Shown here in pieces: positions 44,905 through 57,470 of a stretch of 64,000 bases of DNA. A program made the position numbers and the translations under genes. The first letter of the stretch is position 1. Every line of letters starts with the position of its first letter. This DNA is from Opitutaceae bacterium TAV5 (GTDB lineage: Bacteria > Verrucomicrobiota > Verrucomicrobiia > Opitutales > Opitutaceae). Under the pieces are notes generated by a model that was given only the letters and a program-made list of their open reading frames with translations, was not told the origin of the DNA and did no database searches. The stretch covers positions 496,001 to 560,000 of the forward strand of contig CP007053.1 in assembly GCA_000242935.3 (NCBI GenBank), in the 5' to 3' direction.

Positions 44905-45999
44905 TCAGGTCTTGAAGAAGATGCCCTTCATGTTCATGTCGAGCGCCTGCGGGTTGGGCGAGAAGCGGATGGCGTCGGCCTTGGTGATCTTGTTGGCCTT
45001 GAACAGGCGGAGCAGTTCGCGATTGAACGAGAAACTGGCCGAGTCGGTGCCGGTTTCCATCATGGCCGTGATCTTTTCGGTCTGCGCCTCGGCGATGAGG
45101 TTTTTCACGACGGAGTCGGCCGTGAGGATTTCGCAGGCGGGCACGCGGCCGCTGCCGCCGAGCGTGGGGATGAGTTTCTGGCAGATGAGGCCGCGCAGGG
45201 TGTTCGACACCTGGCGGCGGGCGAGGGTCTGCTCCTCGGCCGGGAAAAACTCGAAGAGGCGCGTGAGACCCTGCGCCACGGTGTTGGCGTGCATCGTGGT
45301 GAGCACGAGGTGGCCCGTCTCGGCGGCGGAGATGGCCGTCTCGAACGTGATCCGGTCGCGCATCTCGCCGATGAAAATGATGTCGGGATTCTGGCGCAGG
45401 ACGGAGGTGATGCCGAGTTCGAAGGTCGGCACGTCGAGGCCGACCTCGCGCTGCTGGAAGACGGACTTCCGGTCGTCGAACGTGTACTCGATCGGGTCCT
45501 CGAGCGTGATGACGTGGCGGTCGAGGTTCTGGTTGATCCAGTTGAGCATGGCGGCGAGCGTCGAGCTCTTGCCGCTGCCGGTGGCGCCGCAGACGATGAT
45601 GATGCCGTCCTTCACGTTGGTGATCTTGAGGATCGGTTCGGCGGGCAGTTGCAGGCCTTCGAGAGTGGGAACGTCATTCTTGATGTAGCGGAACACCACG
45701 CTGACCGTGCCGCGCTGGCGGAAGGCGTTGACGCGGAAACGGCCCATACCCTCGACCACATAGGAGTAGTCGATTTGCGAATTGGTTTTCCAGGTCGGGC
45801 GGAACACTTCGGGAACGCTTTCCAGGACGAAACCTTCGACGGTTTCTTTCGTGAACGGCTCCATCTCGACGGCGTTGAGCTTGCCGGAGAGGCGCAGGTG
45901 GCCGGGGGAGCCGGTTTTGACGACAACGTCGCTGGCGCCGCTGTCGACACCGAGTTTGAGGAGCGCGTTGAATATTTCGACGGGTGTGTGTTCAGGCAT
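44905..45999 (-). CDS. pilT: Twitching motility ATPase PilT
   Basis: 364-residue hexameric ATPase that retracts type IV pili (PilT/PilU). Walker A is GATGSGKSS, the Asp box TLEDPIEYTF, Walker B-like IIFIGEMRDR and the His box LVLTTMHANT. The N-terminal PAS-like domain begins ALLKLGVDSGASDVVVKTGS. The ATG at 45999 is the family start. It is divergent from dapA. Together with the two pseudopilins and a further NtrC-type regulator it indicates functional pilus/secretion machinery in the organism, but no pilus structural operon is in the window. Confidence 0.93.
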   Translation of the reverse strand: MPEHTPVEIFNALLKLGVDSGASDVVVKTGSPGHLRLSGKLNAVEMEPFTKETVEGFVLESVPEVFRPTWKTNSQIDYSYVVEGMGRFRVNAFRQRGTVSVVFRYIKNDVPTLEGLQLPAEPILKITNVKDGIIIVCGATGSGKSSTLAAMLNWINQNLDRHVITLEDPIEYTFDDRKSVFQQREVGLDVPTFELGITSVLRQNPDIIFIGEMRDRITFETAISAAETGHLVLTTMHANTVAQGLTRLFEFFPAEEQTLARRQVSNTLRGLICQKLIPTLGGSGRVPACEILTADSVVKNLIAEAQTEKITAMMETGTDSASFSFNRELLRLFKANKITKADAIRFSPNPQALDMNMKGIFFKT

Positions 46000-46142
46000 A
46001 GGAGAAAGGGAGTGGCAGGAGAGGGGGGATGAAGCGGGAGATCGGGAAGGTTTGGCCGGAAAACGGGAAAAAAGTTGCGCCGGAGATAAATCGGGCTGCT
46101 CTCGTCGTGCAAGGTAACTCTCCTCGTTCTTCTCCTGTTCCC

Positions 46143-47060
46143 ATGAAGCTCCGACCACTGACCGGTGCCATTACGGCCCTCGTCACCCCTTTTACAAAAA
46201 ACCAGCAAGTCGCCTGGGGCGACCTCTCCCGACTCGTTGAATACCAGATCAAATCCGGTATCAACGGCCTCGTCCCGGTCGGCACGACGGGGGAGTCGCC
46301 CACGCTCGCCCACGACGAGCACATGGAGGTGGTCCGCGCCGTCATCACCGCTTCCCGCGGGCGAGTGCCCGTGATCGCCGGCACCGGCTCCAACTCCACC
46401 CGGGAGGCCATCGAGCTGACGGCCAACGCCCACGCCGCCGGGGCCGACGCCATGCTCGTGGTCGCTCCCTACTACAACAAGCCGAGCCAGGAGGGGCTTT
46501 TCCGGCATTTCAGCGCCGTGGCCGAGGCCACCAGCCGGCCGGTCATCCTGTATTCGATCCCGGGCCGTTGCGGCATCGAGATCGGCGTGCCCGTCATCGA
46601 ACGGCTGCGCGCCCGGTATCCGCACGTCCGCTACATCAAGGAGGCGGGCGGCTCCGTGGACCGCGTGGACCAGATCAAGCAGGCGCTCGGCAACGACATC
46701 ACCGTGCTCAGCGGCGACGATTCGCTGACGTTGCCCTTCATGTCGGTCGGCGCCGAAGGCGTCATCAGCGTGGCCTCCAACCTCTACGCGAAGGAAGTGG
46801 CTCAACTCGTGCAGTTTGCCCTCGCCGACGAGTTCTCGAAGGCAACCCGGCTCCACCGCCGGCTGTATCCGGTGTTCAAGGCGCTTTTCATCGAGCCCAA
46901 CCCGGTGCCGGTCAAGGTGGCGCTCGCCCGCGCCGGGCTCATCGGCAGCGACGTCGTCCGCCCGCCGCTCTGCGAGATGGCCGACGACACCCGCGCCACG
47001 CTCCTCGCCGCGCTCGATGGCTTCGGCGGCAAGCGCCGGAAGCAGCCGCGAAAGTCATGA
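46143..47060 (+). CDS. dapA: 4-hydroxy-tetrahydrodipicolinate synthase
   Basis: 305 residues, first enzyme of the lysine/meso-diaminopimelate branch; condenses pyruvate with aspartate semialdehyde. GAITALVTPF start, pyruvate-contact block VGTTGESPTLAHDEH, active-site Tyr in APYYNKPSQEGL and the Schiff-base Lys in YIKEAGGSVDR are visible. Length is normal for the family (about 290-305). The ATG at 46143 is preferred over in-frame codons upstream within the pilT-dapA space. Followed after 64 bases by dapB. Confidence 0.96.
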   Translation: MKLRPLTGAITALVTPFTKNQQVAWGDLSRLVEYQIKSGINGLVPVGTTGESPTLAHDEHMEVVRAVITASRGRVPVIAGTGSNSTREAIELTANAHAAGADAMLVVAPYYNKPSQEGLFRHFSAVAEATSRPVILYSIPGRCGIEIGVPVIERLRARYPHVRYIKEAGGSVDRVDQIKQALGNDITVLSGDDSLTLPFMSVGAEGVISVASNLYAKEVAQLVQFALADEFSKATRLHRRLYPVFKALFIEPNPVPVKVALARAGLIGSDVVRPPLCEMADDTRATLLAALDGFGGKRRKQPRKS

Positions 47061-47124
47061 CGATCCGGCGGCCATTTCTTCCGGCCTTGTCTTTCGATCT
47101 TCAGCCTTCAGTTCTTCAGCCTTT

Positions 47125-47871
47125 ATGAACATCGCCCTTGTGGGAGCCCGTGGTCGCATGGGCCACGCCATCGCCGCCGCCGCGCAGGAAGCCGGCGACA
47201 CCCTCACCGCCGCGCTCGATGCCGGTGACGATCTCGCCGACGGCATCGCCCGCGCCGAAGTCGTGATCGATTTCAGCTTCCATTCGGCCACGGCCGGAGT
47301 GATCGAACTCGCGGTGAAGTATAAAAAGCCGCTGGTCATCGGCACGACCGGCCACCCGGCCGACGAAAAGAAAAAACTCCTCGCCACCCTCGCCGCCGCG
47401 CAGATCCCCTGCGTATGGGCGGGCAACTACTCGGTCGGCGTCAATCTCCTCTATGCGCTGACGCGCCGCGCCGCCTCGGTCCTCGGCTCCGACTACGATG
47501 CCGAGGTGGTCGAGATGCACCACCGTTTCAAGAAAGACGCGCCGAGCGGCACGGCCGCCCGCCTGCTCGAAATCATCCTCGAGGAACGCAAGCTCGGCGC
47601 CGATGCGCTCCGCCACGGCCGAGAAGGCATCACCGGCGAGCGCCAGCCGACGGAGGTGGGCATCCATTCGTTGCGCGGCGGCGACGTCGTGGGCGACCAC
47701 ACGGTGATGTTTGCCGCGCTCGGCGAACGGCTCGAACTCACGCACAAGGCGTCCGACCGCGGCATCTTTGCCCGCGGCGCCGTCCGCGCCGCCCGCTGGC
47801 TGACGGAACCGGCGACGAAGCCCCGGCCGGGCGTTTACGACATGCAGGACGTGCTGGGGCTGATGGCGTGA
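47125..47871 (+). CDS. dapB: 4-hydroxy-tetrahydrodipicolinate reductase
   Basis: 248 residues, next step after DapA, using NAD(P)H. N-terminal nucleotide loop GARGRMG, IGTTGHP, the substrate/catalytic block EMHHRFKKDAPSGTA (His and Lys) and the C-terminal RGGDVVGDHTVMF strand. In operon with dapA, so cell-wall diaminopimelate and lysine synthesis genes are coupled. An AT-rich inverted repeat starts immediately after the stop. Confidence 0.96.
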   Translation: MNIALVGARGRMGHAIAAAAQEAGDTLTAALDAGDDLADGIARAEVVIDFSFHSATAGVIELAVKYKKPLVIGTTGHPADEKKKLLATLAAAQIPCVWAGNYSVGVNLLYALTRRAASVLGSDYDAEVVEMHHRFKKDAPSGTAARLLEIILEERKLGADALRHGREGITGERQPTEVGIHSLRGGDVVGDHTVMFAALGERLELTHKASDRGIFARGAVRAARWLTEPATKPRPGVYDMQDVLGLMA

Positions 47872-47875
47872 TGAG

Positions 47876-48010
47876 GAATTAATAATTAAAAATTAATAAT
47901 GGACGGAGTGGGACAGGCACCCTGTCATTCCGGTTCAAATTCCGCATCTGTTTCGTTCCCGGTCCTGTTTCCGAATTCTTAATTATTAATTTTTAATTCC
48001 TTAATTATCA
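47876..48010. repeat. AT-rich inverted repeat between dapB and ruvA
   Basis: Arms AATTAAAAATTAATAAT (47884-47900) and its exact complement ATTATTAATTTTTAATT (47982-47998), with related A/T flanks GGAATTAATAATT and AATTCCTTAATTAT outside. The centre is about 80 bases of normal GC content. Being so AT-rich in a GC-rich genome, it stands out; it may terminate dapB transcription or be a mobile hairpin unit. Confidence 0.75.
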
Positions 48011-48020
48011 ACTCTTCCCC

Positions 48021-48650
48021 GTGATCACTTCCATCCAGGGCCTTTTGACCGAAGCCACGCCGCTTCGCGCCGTCATCGAAATCAACGGACTCGGTTACGA
48101 GGTAAACATCCCCGTGACCACCGCCGAAAAACTTCCGGCGGTCGGCGCCACCGTGAAGCTGCAGACCCTCGTGATTTACCGCGAGGACGCGCAGACGCTT
48201 TACGGTTTCGCCAGCGCGGAGGAACGCGACTTTTTCAGGATGATGATCGAGCACGTCAGCGGCGTGGGGCCCAAACTCGCGCTCACGATCATGAGCCGCA
48301 TGTCGCTGCCGGTGCTCGAAGGCGCGATTCGCGCGGGCGACATCAGCTCGCTTTCGAAATGCCCCGGCATCGGCAAAAAGACTGCGGAGCGTCTCGTGGT
48401 CGAATTGCGCGCCAAGGTCGGGGCGACGTCTTCCGCTGACGGCACGTCGCCGGTGACGGGCGGCGGCGCGGGGGGGACTGCCGGAGCGGCGGGCGGCGGT
48501 GGCGGTTCGCATGTGCGCGATGCCGTGCTCACGCTGGTGGCGCTCGGTTACAAGCAGGCCGAGGCGGATGAATCCGTCCGCCGCGCCGGCCTGGCGATCG
48601 GGCCGAAGGCCACCACCGAGCAACTCGTCAAGAAAGCGCTGGGAGGGTAA
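48021..48650 (+). CDS. ruvA: Holliday junction DNA helicase RuvA
   Basis: 209 residues. RuvA binds four-way junctions and loads RuvB. Start ITSIQGLL, domain I strand TLVIYREDAQTLYGF, HhH motifs VSGVGPKLALTIMS and CPGIGKKTAERLVVELR, then a Gly/Ala/Ser-rich linker (about residues 138-165) and domain III DAVLTLVALGYKQAEAD. The start codon is GTG at 48021. The ruvB gene is not adjacent. Mfd follows after 136 bases. Confidence 0.94.
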   Translation: MITSIQGLLTEATPLRAVIEINGLGYEVNIPVTTAEKLPAVGATVKLQTLVIYREDAQTLYGFASAEERDFFRMMIEHVSGVGPKLALTIMSRMSLPVLEGAIRAGDISSLSKCPGIGKKTAERLVVELRAKVGATSSADGTSPVTGGGAGGTAGAAGGGGGSHVRDAVLTLVALGYKQAEADESVRRAGLAIGPKATTEQLVKKALGG

Positions 48651-48786
48651 GCCGGCCCGCGCCACGTCAAGGCCGTCTGCGTCACATCAAGATATGCACG
48701 ATAACCGGCCAGCCCCGCTCTCCTTGCCAAGCGCGCGCCATCATCCGGTTTGCCTTTCCGACCCGACAGCGTTCCGCTGAGGTTCC

Positions 48787-52358
<3,572 letters not shown>

Positions 52359-52362
<4 letters not shown>

Positions 52363-53429
52363 CCGGCCGCCGTTTCCTTCCTGCATTTGCCCTCCTCGCC
52401 TTGCTCTCTCCGGCCGCGTCCCCCGTCCTGCTCGCGCAGGCAGTCGCCACCCCTCCCGCTCCGCTCGGGCCTTCGGCCGCCGCGCCGGCGGCCACGCCGG
52501 CCCCCGCCTCCGAAGACGACGGCCTCAACCTGCGTTTCGCCAACGGCATTGTCGCCGTGGTCGAGGACCGGGTCATCACCGTGGACGACGTCCGCCGCGA
52601 GCTCGCGCCCATCCTCCAGCAGATCCGCATGGAGTCAGCCAATCTGAAGCAATTCCAGGACAAGGTCGAAGTCGTGCAGGACCAGATCATTCACAGCCTC
52701 ATCGACCGCGTTCTCATCGTTAAGGATTTTTACAAGGACGGCCGTCGCCACATCCCCGCGAGCTACATCGACAACGCCCTTGCCGAGAACCTCACCAAAC
52801 AATTCGACGGCGATCGCGCCCGCTTCCTTTCCTTCCTGCGCGCCCGCGGCCTCACCCTTCGCGACTACCGCAAGGAAGTCGAGGAGGACATCGTTTACGG
52901 CTACATGCGCAGCCAGCAGCGCAAGAGCCAGAGCGTTGTCAGCCCGGCCCGTGTGGAGGAGTATTACAAGCAGAACGAAAAACGCTTTTACCAGGAAGAG
53001 GGCGTCCACCTGCGCATGATCCAGCTCAACCGCGAGAAGGACGAAACCGACGACCAGCTCATCGGTCGCGCCAACGATATCCTTGCCAAGCTCAAGGCCG
53101 GCGAATCCTTCGAAGAGCTCGCCAAGGCCTATACCCAGGACTCGCGCAAGGCGCGTGGCGGCGACTGGGGATGGCGCAGCAAGAACGATCTCGCCGCCGA
53201 GTTCAGCGAACCGCTCTTTGCCCTGAAAAAAGGAGAGGCCACCGCCCCCATTCTCCAGGGCAATTCCTGCTTCATCCTTTATGCCGAGGATCGCCGCGCC
53301 GCCGGCGTGCCTGCCATCGACGAAGTCCGCGACCAGATCGAACGCGAGCTCGTGACCGAGATGGCCCGCAGTTCGGAGGAAAAGTGGCTCCAGAAACTGC
53401 GCCGGTCCGCGTACATCAAGCTGTACTGA
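52359..53429 (+). CDS. SurA/parvulin-like periplasmic peptidyl-prolyl isomerase
   Basis: 356 residues. A signal peptide (residues 5-25, ending LLAQAVA) leads to an Ala/Pro linker, a SurA-N-like helical domain (GIVAVVEDRVITVDDVRREL, QDKVEVVQDQIIHSLIDR) and a parvulin domain (HLRMIQLNREKDE, ILAKLKAGESFEELAKAYTQ, GGDWGWRSKNDLAAEFSEPL, PILQGNSCFILYAEDRR). It should assist outer-membrane protein folding. The ATG overlaps the mfd stop (ATGA), so the two are translationally coupled, an unusual pair of DNA repair and envelope quality control. The end of the transcript enters a repeat array. Confidence 0.92.
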
Positions 53430-53432
53430 GCA

Positions 53433-53738
53433 AGTGGCGCGGGCGTCCCGCCCGCAACGTGGCATGGGCATCCTGCCCATGATTCCGGCGTGGCACGGGC
53501 TTCCAGCCCGTGGACGTTGCCTCTCCGCGTGGCACGGGCATCCTTGCCCGTGGACGGCGCGCAGCGCCGCAAAGTGGCATGGGCTTCCAGCCCATGATTC
53601 CGGGGAGGCGCGGGCATCCCTGCCCGCGCCTCCCGCGCCACTTCTGCCGGGAGGCAACGCTCACGGGCAAGATGCCCGTGCCACTCCGGCACACGGCCAG
53701 GATGGCCGTGCCACGCGCGGGCGTCCCGCCCGCATCAC
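53433..53738. repeat. GTGGC-type REP-like array between PPIase and GH35 genes
   Basis: A block of roughly nine units: plus units GTGGCGCGGGCGTCCCGCCC (53434), GTGGCATGGGCATCCTGCCC, GTGGCACGGGCTTCCAGCCC, GTGGCACGGGCATCCTTGCC, GTGGCATGGGCTTCCAGCCC, a GGCGCGGGCATCCCTGCCCG unit, then inverted units CACGGGCAAGATGCCCGTGC and CACGGCCAGGATGGCCGTGC, and a final GCGCGGGCGTCCCGCCCG. Spacers contain GACGTTGCCTCTCCGC. This is the longest array in the window and fills the gap between convergent genes. Confidence 0.9.
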
Positions 53739-55969
53739 TCCCGGCGCACCAGGCGCACCGTCGCCGGATCGCCGCCGAGCTCTTCAAACAGCACCAGCGT
53801 ATCCGGCCCCCCGTCCGTGCGCAGCCAGTCGTCGGGCACATGGTAATAACGCTGCGTCGGCCCGCTCGAAGGCGCGGCAGTGAGGCTGCCCTTCATCCAC
53901 GCCATCCACGGACCCATCGGATCGGTGTCGGCCAACAGCCAGTAACGGCCGATGCAATGACCGTTGATCCACGCCATGCCCTTGCCCATGCCGCCGAGAT
54001 CCAGCGCCCACGGACCGTGACCTTTCGGCCGGGTAAACGTCGTGCGCCACCACCTCAACGGACGCCGCGCTCCGCGTCCGGTCGCCGCCTTCGCCGTTTT
54101 CCACGCGAGCAGACTGCCTGCCGCCGGATCGGCGAACCCGCAACGCTCACCGAGCAGACCGGGCTGGTGACGCCACTCACCCTCGAGCTTTTTTCCATTC
54201 CAGAAAACCGGCGCCCACAGGCCCTTCTTTTCCAGAGCCATGTTTTCGTAACCGATCATCCAGTCTCCCTTGATCAGTCCGAGCGCGCAGCAGAGCAGCG
54301 AGAGGCGATGCTTGCCCGGTGTGATGCGCAGCGCCTTCAGATCGAGCTCAAAGGTCTGCGTAAAAAGCCCGGCATCCATCTTGCCTCGACGCTCGCGCAA
54401 CGGTGTCGGCGTGGTGGCGACGAACGTGCCATCGATGAAGACGTGAACGATGTCGGCCACGCGGGTGAGGCGGAGAGTGTTTACGGTATTCGCAGGGACT
54501 TCGCTTGCGAGGCCCGCGATGGAGGGGCGACGTCCCCGTCGCCCGACGCGCGCCAGCGCGCCTCTTTCCAACCCGGCGGGACTGCCGTCCCGTCCGGCGA
54601 CGAGGACGTCGCCGCTCCCCTCCACGACAATCGCGGTCTCGTACCAGCAATAATCCGTTTCGTCCTTCGTCAGCAAAAGCTGTTCGAGCGGCTTGCGCGC
54701 CGTCACCGCCGATTGCGCCTCCGCCGGCCACGCCGCCGGCAACGGCTCGGCGCGCCAGCCCCAAGGCGCGAAGCGCACGCCGGAGGCCTTCCAGGTGCGG
54801 CGAACCGGCGCCACGCGAGCGGATGAATCGTAGAGCACCTCGCCGTTCTTCCCGACGATCCGAACGGTCCGGGCGACGTCGTCGCACCAAAATGTCAAAC
54901 CTGACGAATACTGAAATTTCAGTAGGCCGTTCCGTTCACCGGTAATCGCCCGCGGTCGCTCGCTGGCCAGGATTTTATCAGCGCACGCCGCCAGTGCCTT
55001 GTTCAACCGGGCAAGATGTCGGGCCTTCGTGGTGGGCAACCCGTATTCGTCGAGCGGCCCGCCGAATTCGTACGCAGTCGTCAGCAGGTACATGCCGTCG
55101 CGCCCGAAGTTGGTGCCGCCGTGCCACAGAAAATAGTTCACGCCACTGCCGCCCGCCGCGAAAAACCGGGCGGTGGCATAGGCCAGCTCCTCCGGTTCGC
55201 GTTTCGGCAGCACGCCGCCCCACGTCTGATACCACCCCGCCCAGTTCTCCGTCCAGAGGGCGGGTTGTTCCGGGTGCTCCCGGAAATGTTGCCCGATGAT
55301 TTCGTGCGCGCGGAAGGCATTCAGGGTTTCCAGCGAATCGCCCGCGCTCGCCACGGCGTCTTTCTCGCCCGCTTCGGCGGCGCGGCCGGCGGCGCACGTC
55401 ACCCACGGAATGCCGAGCCCGAGCGATTGCGCCAGTTCCACGGACCAGCGCAGGTAACGCCGCCCGTCCTCGCCGTAGGTGGCGGCGATGTTGTCGTATT
55501 CGTTCTCGATCTGCGCGAGGATGACGGGACCGCCGTTGGGCGCGCAGAGCGGACGGATCACCTCGGCCACAAGCCGCACCCAGCGGGCCTTCTCGCGCTT
55601 GAACGCCTCGTTGTCCGTCCGCATCCGGATGTCCGGCACATCGCGCAACCAGCCGGGAAGGCCGCCGTAATTGGTCTCGGCGCAGATGTAGGGGCCGATG
55701 CGCAGGATCACATTCAACCCTTCGGCCTGGGCGAGACGGCAAAAGCGAACGAGGTCGAGCCGTCCTGAAAAATCAAGTACGCCGCGCCGGCGCTCGTGGA
55801 GATTCCAGAAAATGTAGGTCTCGACGGTGTTGAGCCCCGACTGCCGCATGTGCCGCAGGATGCGCGGCCACATGGCCGGCGTGCTGCGCGGATAGTGGAC
55901 GGCGCCGCTCAAAACGAGCGTGCGCCTGCCGTCGAGTAGAAGGGCGCGATGGTCAAAAGAAACGGTCAT
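53735..55969 (-). CDS. GH35 beta-galactosidase
   Basis: 744 residues. Family 35 beta-galactosidase with the start LSGAVHYPRSTPAMWPRILR, the barrel blocks RIGPYICAETNYGGLPGWL, acid/base Glu157 in AQIENEYDN and nucleophile Glu241 in WTENWAGWY, then WHGGTNFGRDG. C-terminal beta domains follow. There is no signal peptide visible at the chosen ATG, 55969, so it is cytoplasmic or non-classically exported. A region at about residues 455-490 (54520-54605) resembles inserted GGGGCGACG/CGTCGCCC repeat units. It lies directly downstream of the SGNH gene and the LacI regulator on the same strand. Confidence 0.9.
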   Translation of the reverse strand: MTVSFDHRALLLDGRRTLVLSGAVHYPRSTPAMWPRILRHMRQSGLNTVETYIFWNLHERRRGVLDFSGRLDLVRFCRLAQAEGLNVILRIGPYICAETNYGGLPGWLRDVPDIRMRTDNEAFKREKARWVRLVAEVIRPLCAPNGGPVILAQIENEYDNIAATYGEDGRRYLRWSVELAQSLGLGIPWVTCAAGRAAEAGEKDAVASAGDSLETLNAFRAHEIIGQHFREHPEQPALWTENWAGWYQTWGGVLPKREPEELAYATARFFAAGGSGVNYFLWHGGTNFGRDGMYLLTTAYEFGGPLDEYGLPTTKARHLARLNKALAACADKILASERPRAITGERNGLLKFQYSSGLTFWCDDVARTVRIVGKNGEVLYDSSARVAPVRRTWKASGVRFAPWGWRAEPLPAAWPAEAQSAVTARKPLEQLLLTKDETDYCWYETAIVVEGSGDVLVAGRDGSPAGLERGALARVGRRGRRPSIAGLASEVPANTVNTLRLTRVADIVHVFIDGTFVATTPTPLRERRGKMDAGLFTQTFELDLKALRITPGKHRLSLLCCALGLIKGDWMIGYENMALEKKGLWAPVFWNGKKLEGEWRHQPGLLGERCGFADPAAGSLLAWKTAKAATGRGARRPLRWWRTTFTRPKGHGPWALDLGGMGKGMAWINGHCIGRYWLLADTDPMGPWMAWMKGSLTAAPSSGPTQRYYHVPDDWLRTDGGPDTLVLFEELGGDPATVRLVRRE
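54520..54605. repeat. Repeat-like segment inside the GH35 gene
   Basis: GGGGCGACGTCCCCGTCGCC and CGACGCGCGCCAGCGCG plus GGCGGGACTGCCGTCCCG form stacked small palindromes within the coding sequence. They encode an Arg/Gly/Ala-rich stretch in the C-terminal beta region. Related units appear at 15818-15896 and 56020-56043. Less certain than the menE insertions because homologues cannot be aligned here. Confidence 0.55.
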
Positions 55970-55986
55970 AAAGATGGAATAAAAGC

Positions 55987-56043
55987 GTGGTGCGGGCGTC
56001 CCGCCCGCATCCGGTTCCAATACGGGCGGGACGGCAGCGCCAC
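55987..56043. repeat. Paired inverted repeat units between GH35 and SGNH genes
   Basis: GTGGTGCGGGCGTCCCGCCC at 55987 is answered by GGGCGGGACGGCAGCGCCAC ending 56042, a small head-to-head pair of the GTGGC family in the 78-base space between two genes of the same operon. Confidence 0.75.
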
Positions 56044-56047
56044 AGGA

Positions 56048-57376
56048 TCAGCGTGAGGCCTCCTTCAGAAGGAAGCCGCAAAGGTACAGATTGTTCTGCG
56101 CAAACACCTCCGGATTTTTGGGTGCGTAGCCGCGCTTTTTCAGCATCGCGGTCTTGTCGATCGGCTCGACGCCGGCCTCGAGCAACTCCACGCGCAGCGT
56201 GTGCGTGCCGGGTTTCAGTTGTCGCGGGAACCACCATGCCGACAACCGGTAGTGGCCTTCCACGCTGAACGAATCGAAAAACGTCCCGCTTGCCGGCGGC
56301 AGGTCGTCCACCGTCACGCGGAAGCGTCCGTTGTCGGGTCCCTTCATGCCGAGCAGGCCGACCGTGGTGCCCTCGAATGTCATCGTGGCGGCCGCGCCTG
56401 GACGGGTTGCGATCCAGAGCGGCGGTGTGAGATTGGCCGGTTGCCAGGCGGTGCGTTTGTCGCCCGCTGCCGGCGTCACCTGCTCCCACGCGCCGGTGCG
56501 CTCCGCCTGCCCGACAAGCGCAATGCCGGCGCGCTCCCACGGTGCGGCGGTCAACGGCGCGGGCAACGCATGCGCGGCCGGGCGCGCTGATGCCGCGTTC
56601 AGCATCTCTGTCAGCGCCGGCCGGATCACCGAAAAATACACATGGTGCCCCGCCGGCAACGGATGGACGCCGTCTCCGGTGAAGACGAGCTTCCCGTCCT
56701 TGTCGCGGCCTTCGCCATCGAGTCCTTGCGATGGCCCGCGCATCACGAGCTGGCCGGCCCTGGCAAGCCGCGCCACCTCCACGCCGAGGTGGATCGACGG
56801 GATGCCGTAATGCGCCGCCACTTCATCCATCGCGCGCGCGGTGGCCGAGCTGCGTCCGGCTTCGTAATCGGCAAGCTGGCCCTGGTTGACCGTGTAGACG
56901 AAACAGATATCGGTGCCGGGATTTGCGCGCCAAGTCTGGCGGACGATGCCCTCCGTCGTTTCCCGGATCAGTTCCGCCGGCCGGCCGTCGTTGTTGACCG
57001 CAAATTCCACAAACAGCAGGTCGGGTCTGCGGTCGATCACCTGTGTATCCACCCGGCACGCACCGAACACCGAATCCGTACCGGGGATTGCCGCAAAAAT
57101 CTCCTCCACGTTTGCGCGCGGAAATTCGCGTTTCAGGAAATCGGTCGTGAGCACGCGCCAGCCGCCGGCCGCCGTGATGCTCCCTCCCAGATACGCCACA
57201 CGCACGGTTTCTCCGACGTTCGCCTTCGCGGCGACATTCGGCAGTCCGCCGCGGAAATCGGACAGTCCGTCGGGCTGCGCCGCGATTGCGGATGCGCCCG
57301 CCATCACGGCCGCAATGGCCAAACCGGCAGAGCCGGTGGACCGGGAGCAGGGCAAGAGACACAACAGGGTTTTCAT
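56048..57376 (-). CDS. Secreted SGNH hydrolase (acetyl esterase type)
   Basis: 442 residues. A signal-like segment (residues 10-33, ending SAIAA) precedes an SGNH/GDSL domain: block I YLGGSITAAGGW with the nucleophile Ser in GGS, block III FAVNND, and block V GDGVHPLPAGH with the Asp and His. A C-terminal jelly-roll module (MTFEGTTVGLLGMKGPDNGR, SVEGHYRLSAWWFPRQLKPG) may bind sugars. Such enzymes remove acetyl groups from plant polysaccharides; the exact target is unknown. The ATG at 57376 is the family-like start. It is downstream of the LacI gene and upstream of GH35 in one minus-strand run. Confidence 0.82.
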   Translation of the reverse strand: MKTLLCLLPCSRSTGSAGLAIAAVMAGASAIAAQPDGLSDFRGGLPNVAAKANVGETVRVAYLGGSITAAGGWRVLTTDFLKREFPRANVEEIFAAIPGTDSVFGACRVDTQVIDRRPDLLFVEFAVNNDGRPAELIRETTEGIVRQTWRANPGTDICFVYTVNQGQLADYEAGRSSATARAMDEVAAHYGIPSIHLGVEVARLARAGQLVMRGPSQGLDGEGRDKDGKLVFTGDGVHPLPAGHHVYFSVIRPALTEMLNAASARPAAHALPAPLTAAPWERAGIALVGQAERTGAWEQVTPAAGDKRTAWQPANLTPPLWIATRPGAAATMTFEGTTVGLLGMKGPDNGRFRVTVDDLPPASGTFFDSFSVEGHYRLSAWWFPRQLKPGTHTLRVELLEAGVEPIDKTAMLKKRGYAPKNPEVFAQNNLYLCGFLLKEASR

Positions 57377-57470
57377 CGGAGAATCGGAAAAATTCGGCAG
57401 GAGGGAGGGAAAAAGGGGAGCCGGAGAAGAGGGCGGGACAGGAGGGAGAGGACGGGGTGCGTATCGCGGT

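Noticed and set aside
47925-47950. tRNA-like T-loop GGTTCAAATTCC
   Set aside because: The flanking bases do not pair into a T stem and no cloverleaf can be drawn; it lies in the centre of an inverted repeat.
53433-53738. Possible CRISPR array
   Set aside because: Units are 20-24 bases, vary in sequence, change orientation and are not separated by unique spacers of constant length; no cas genes are present.
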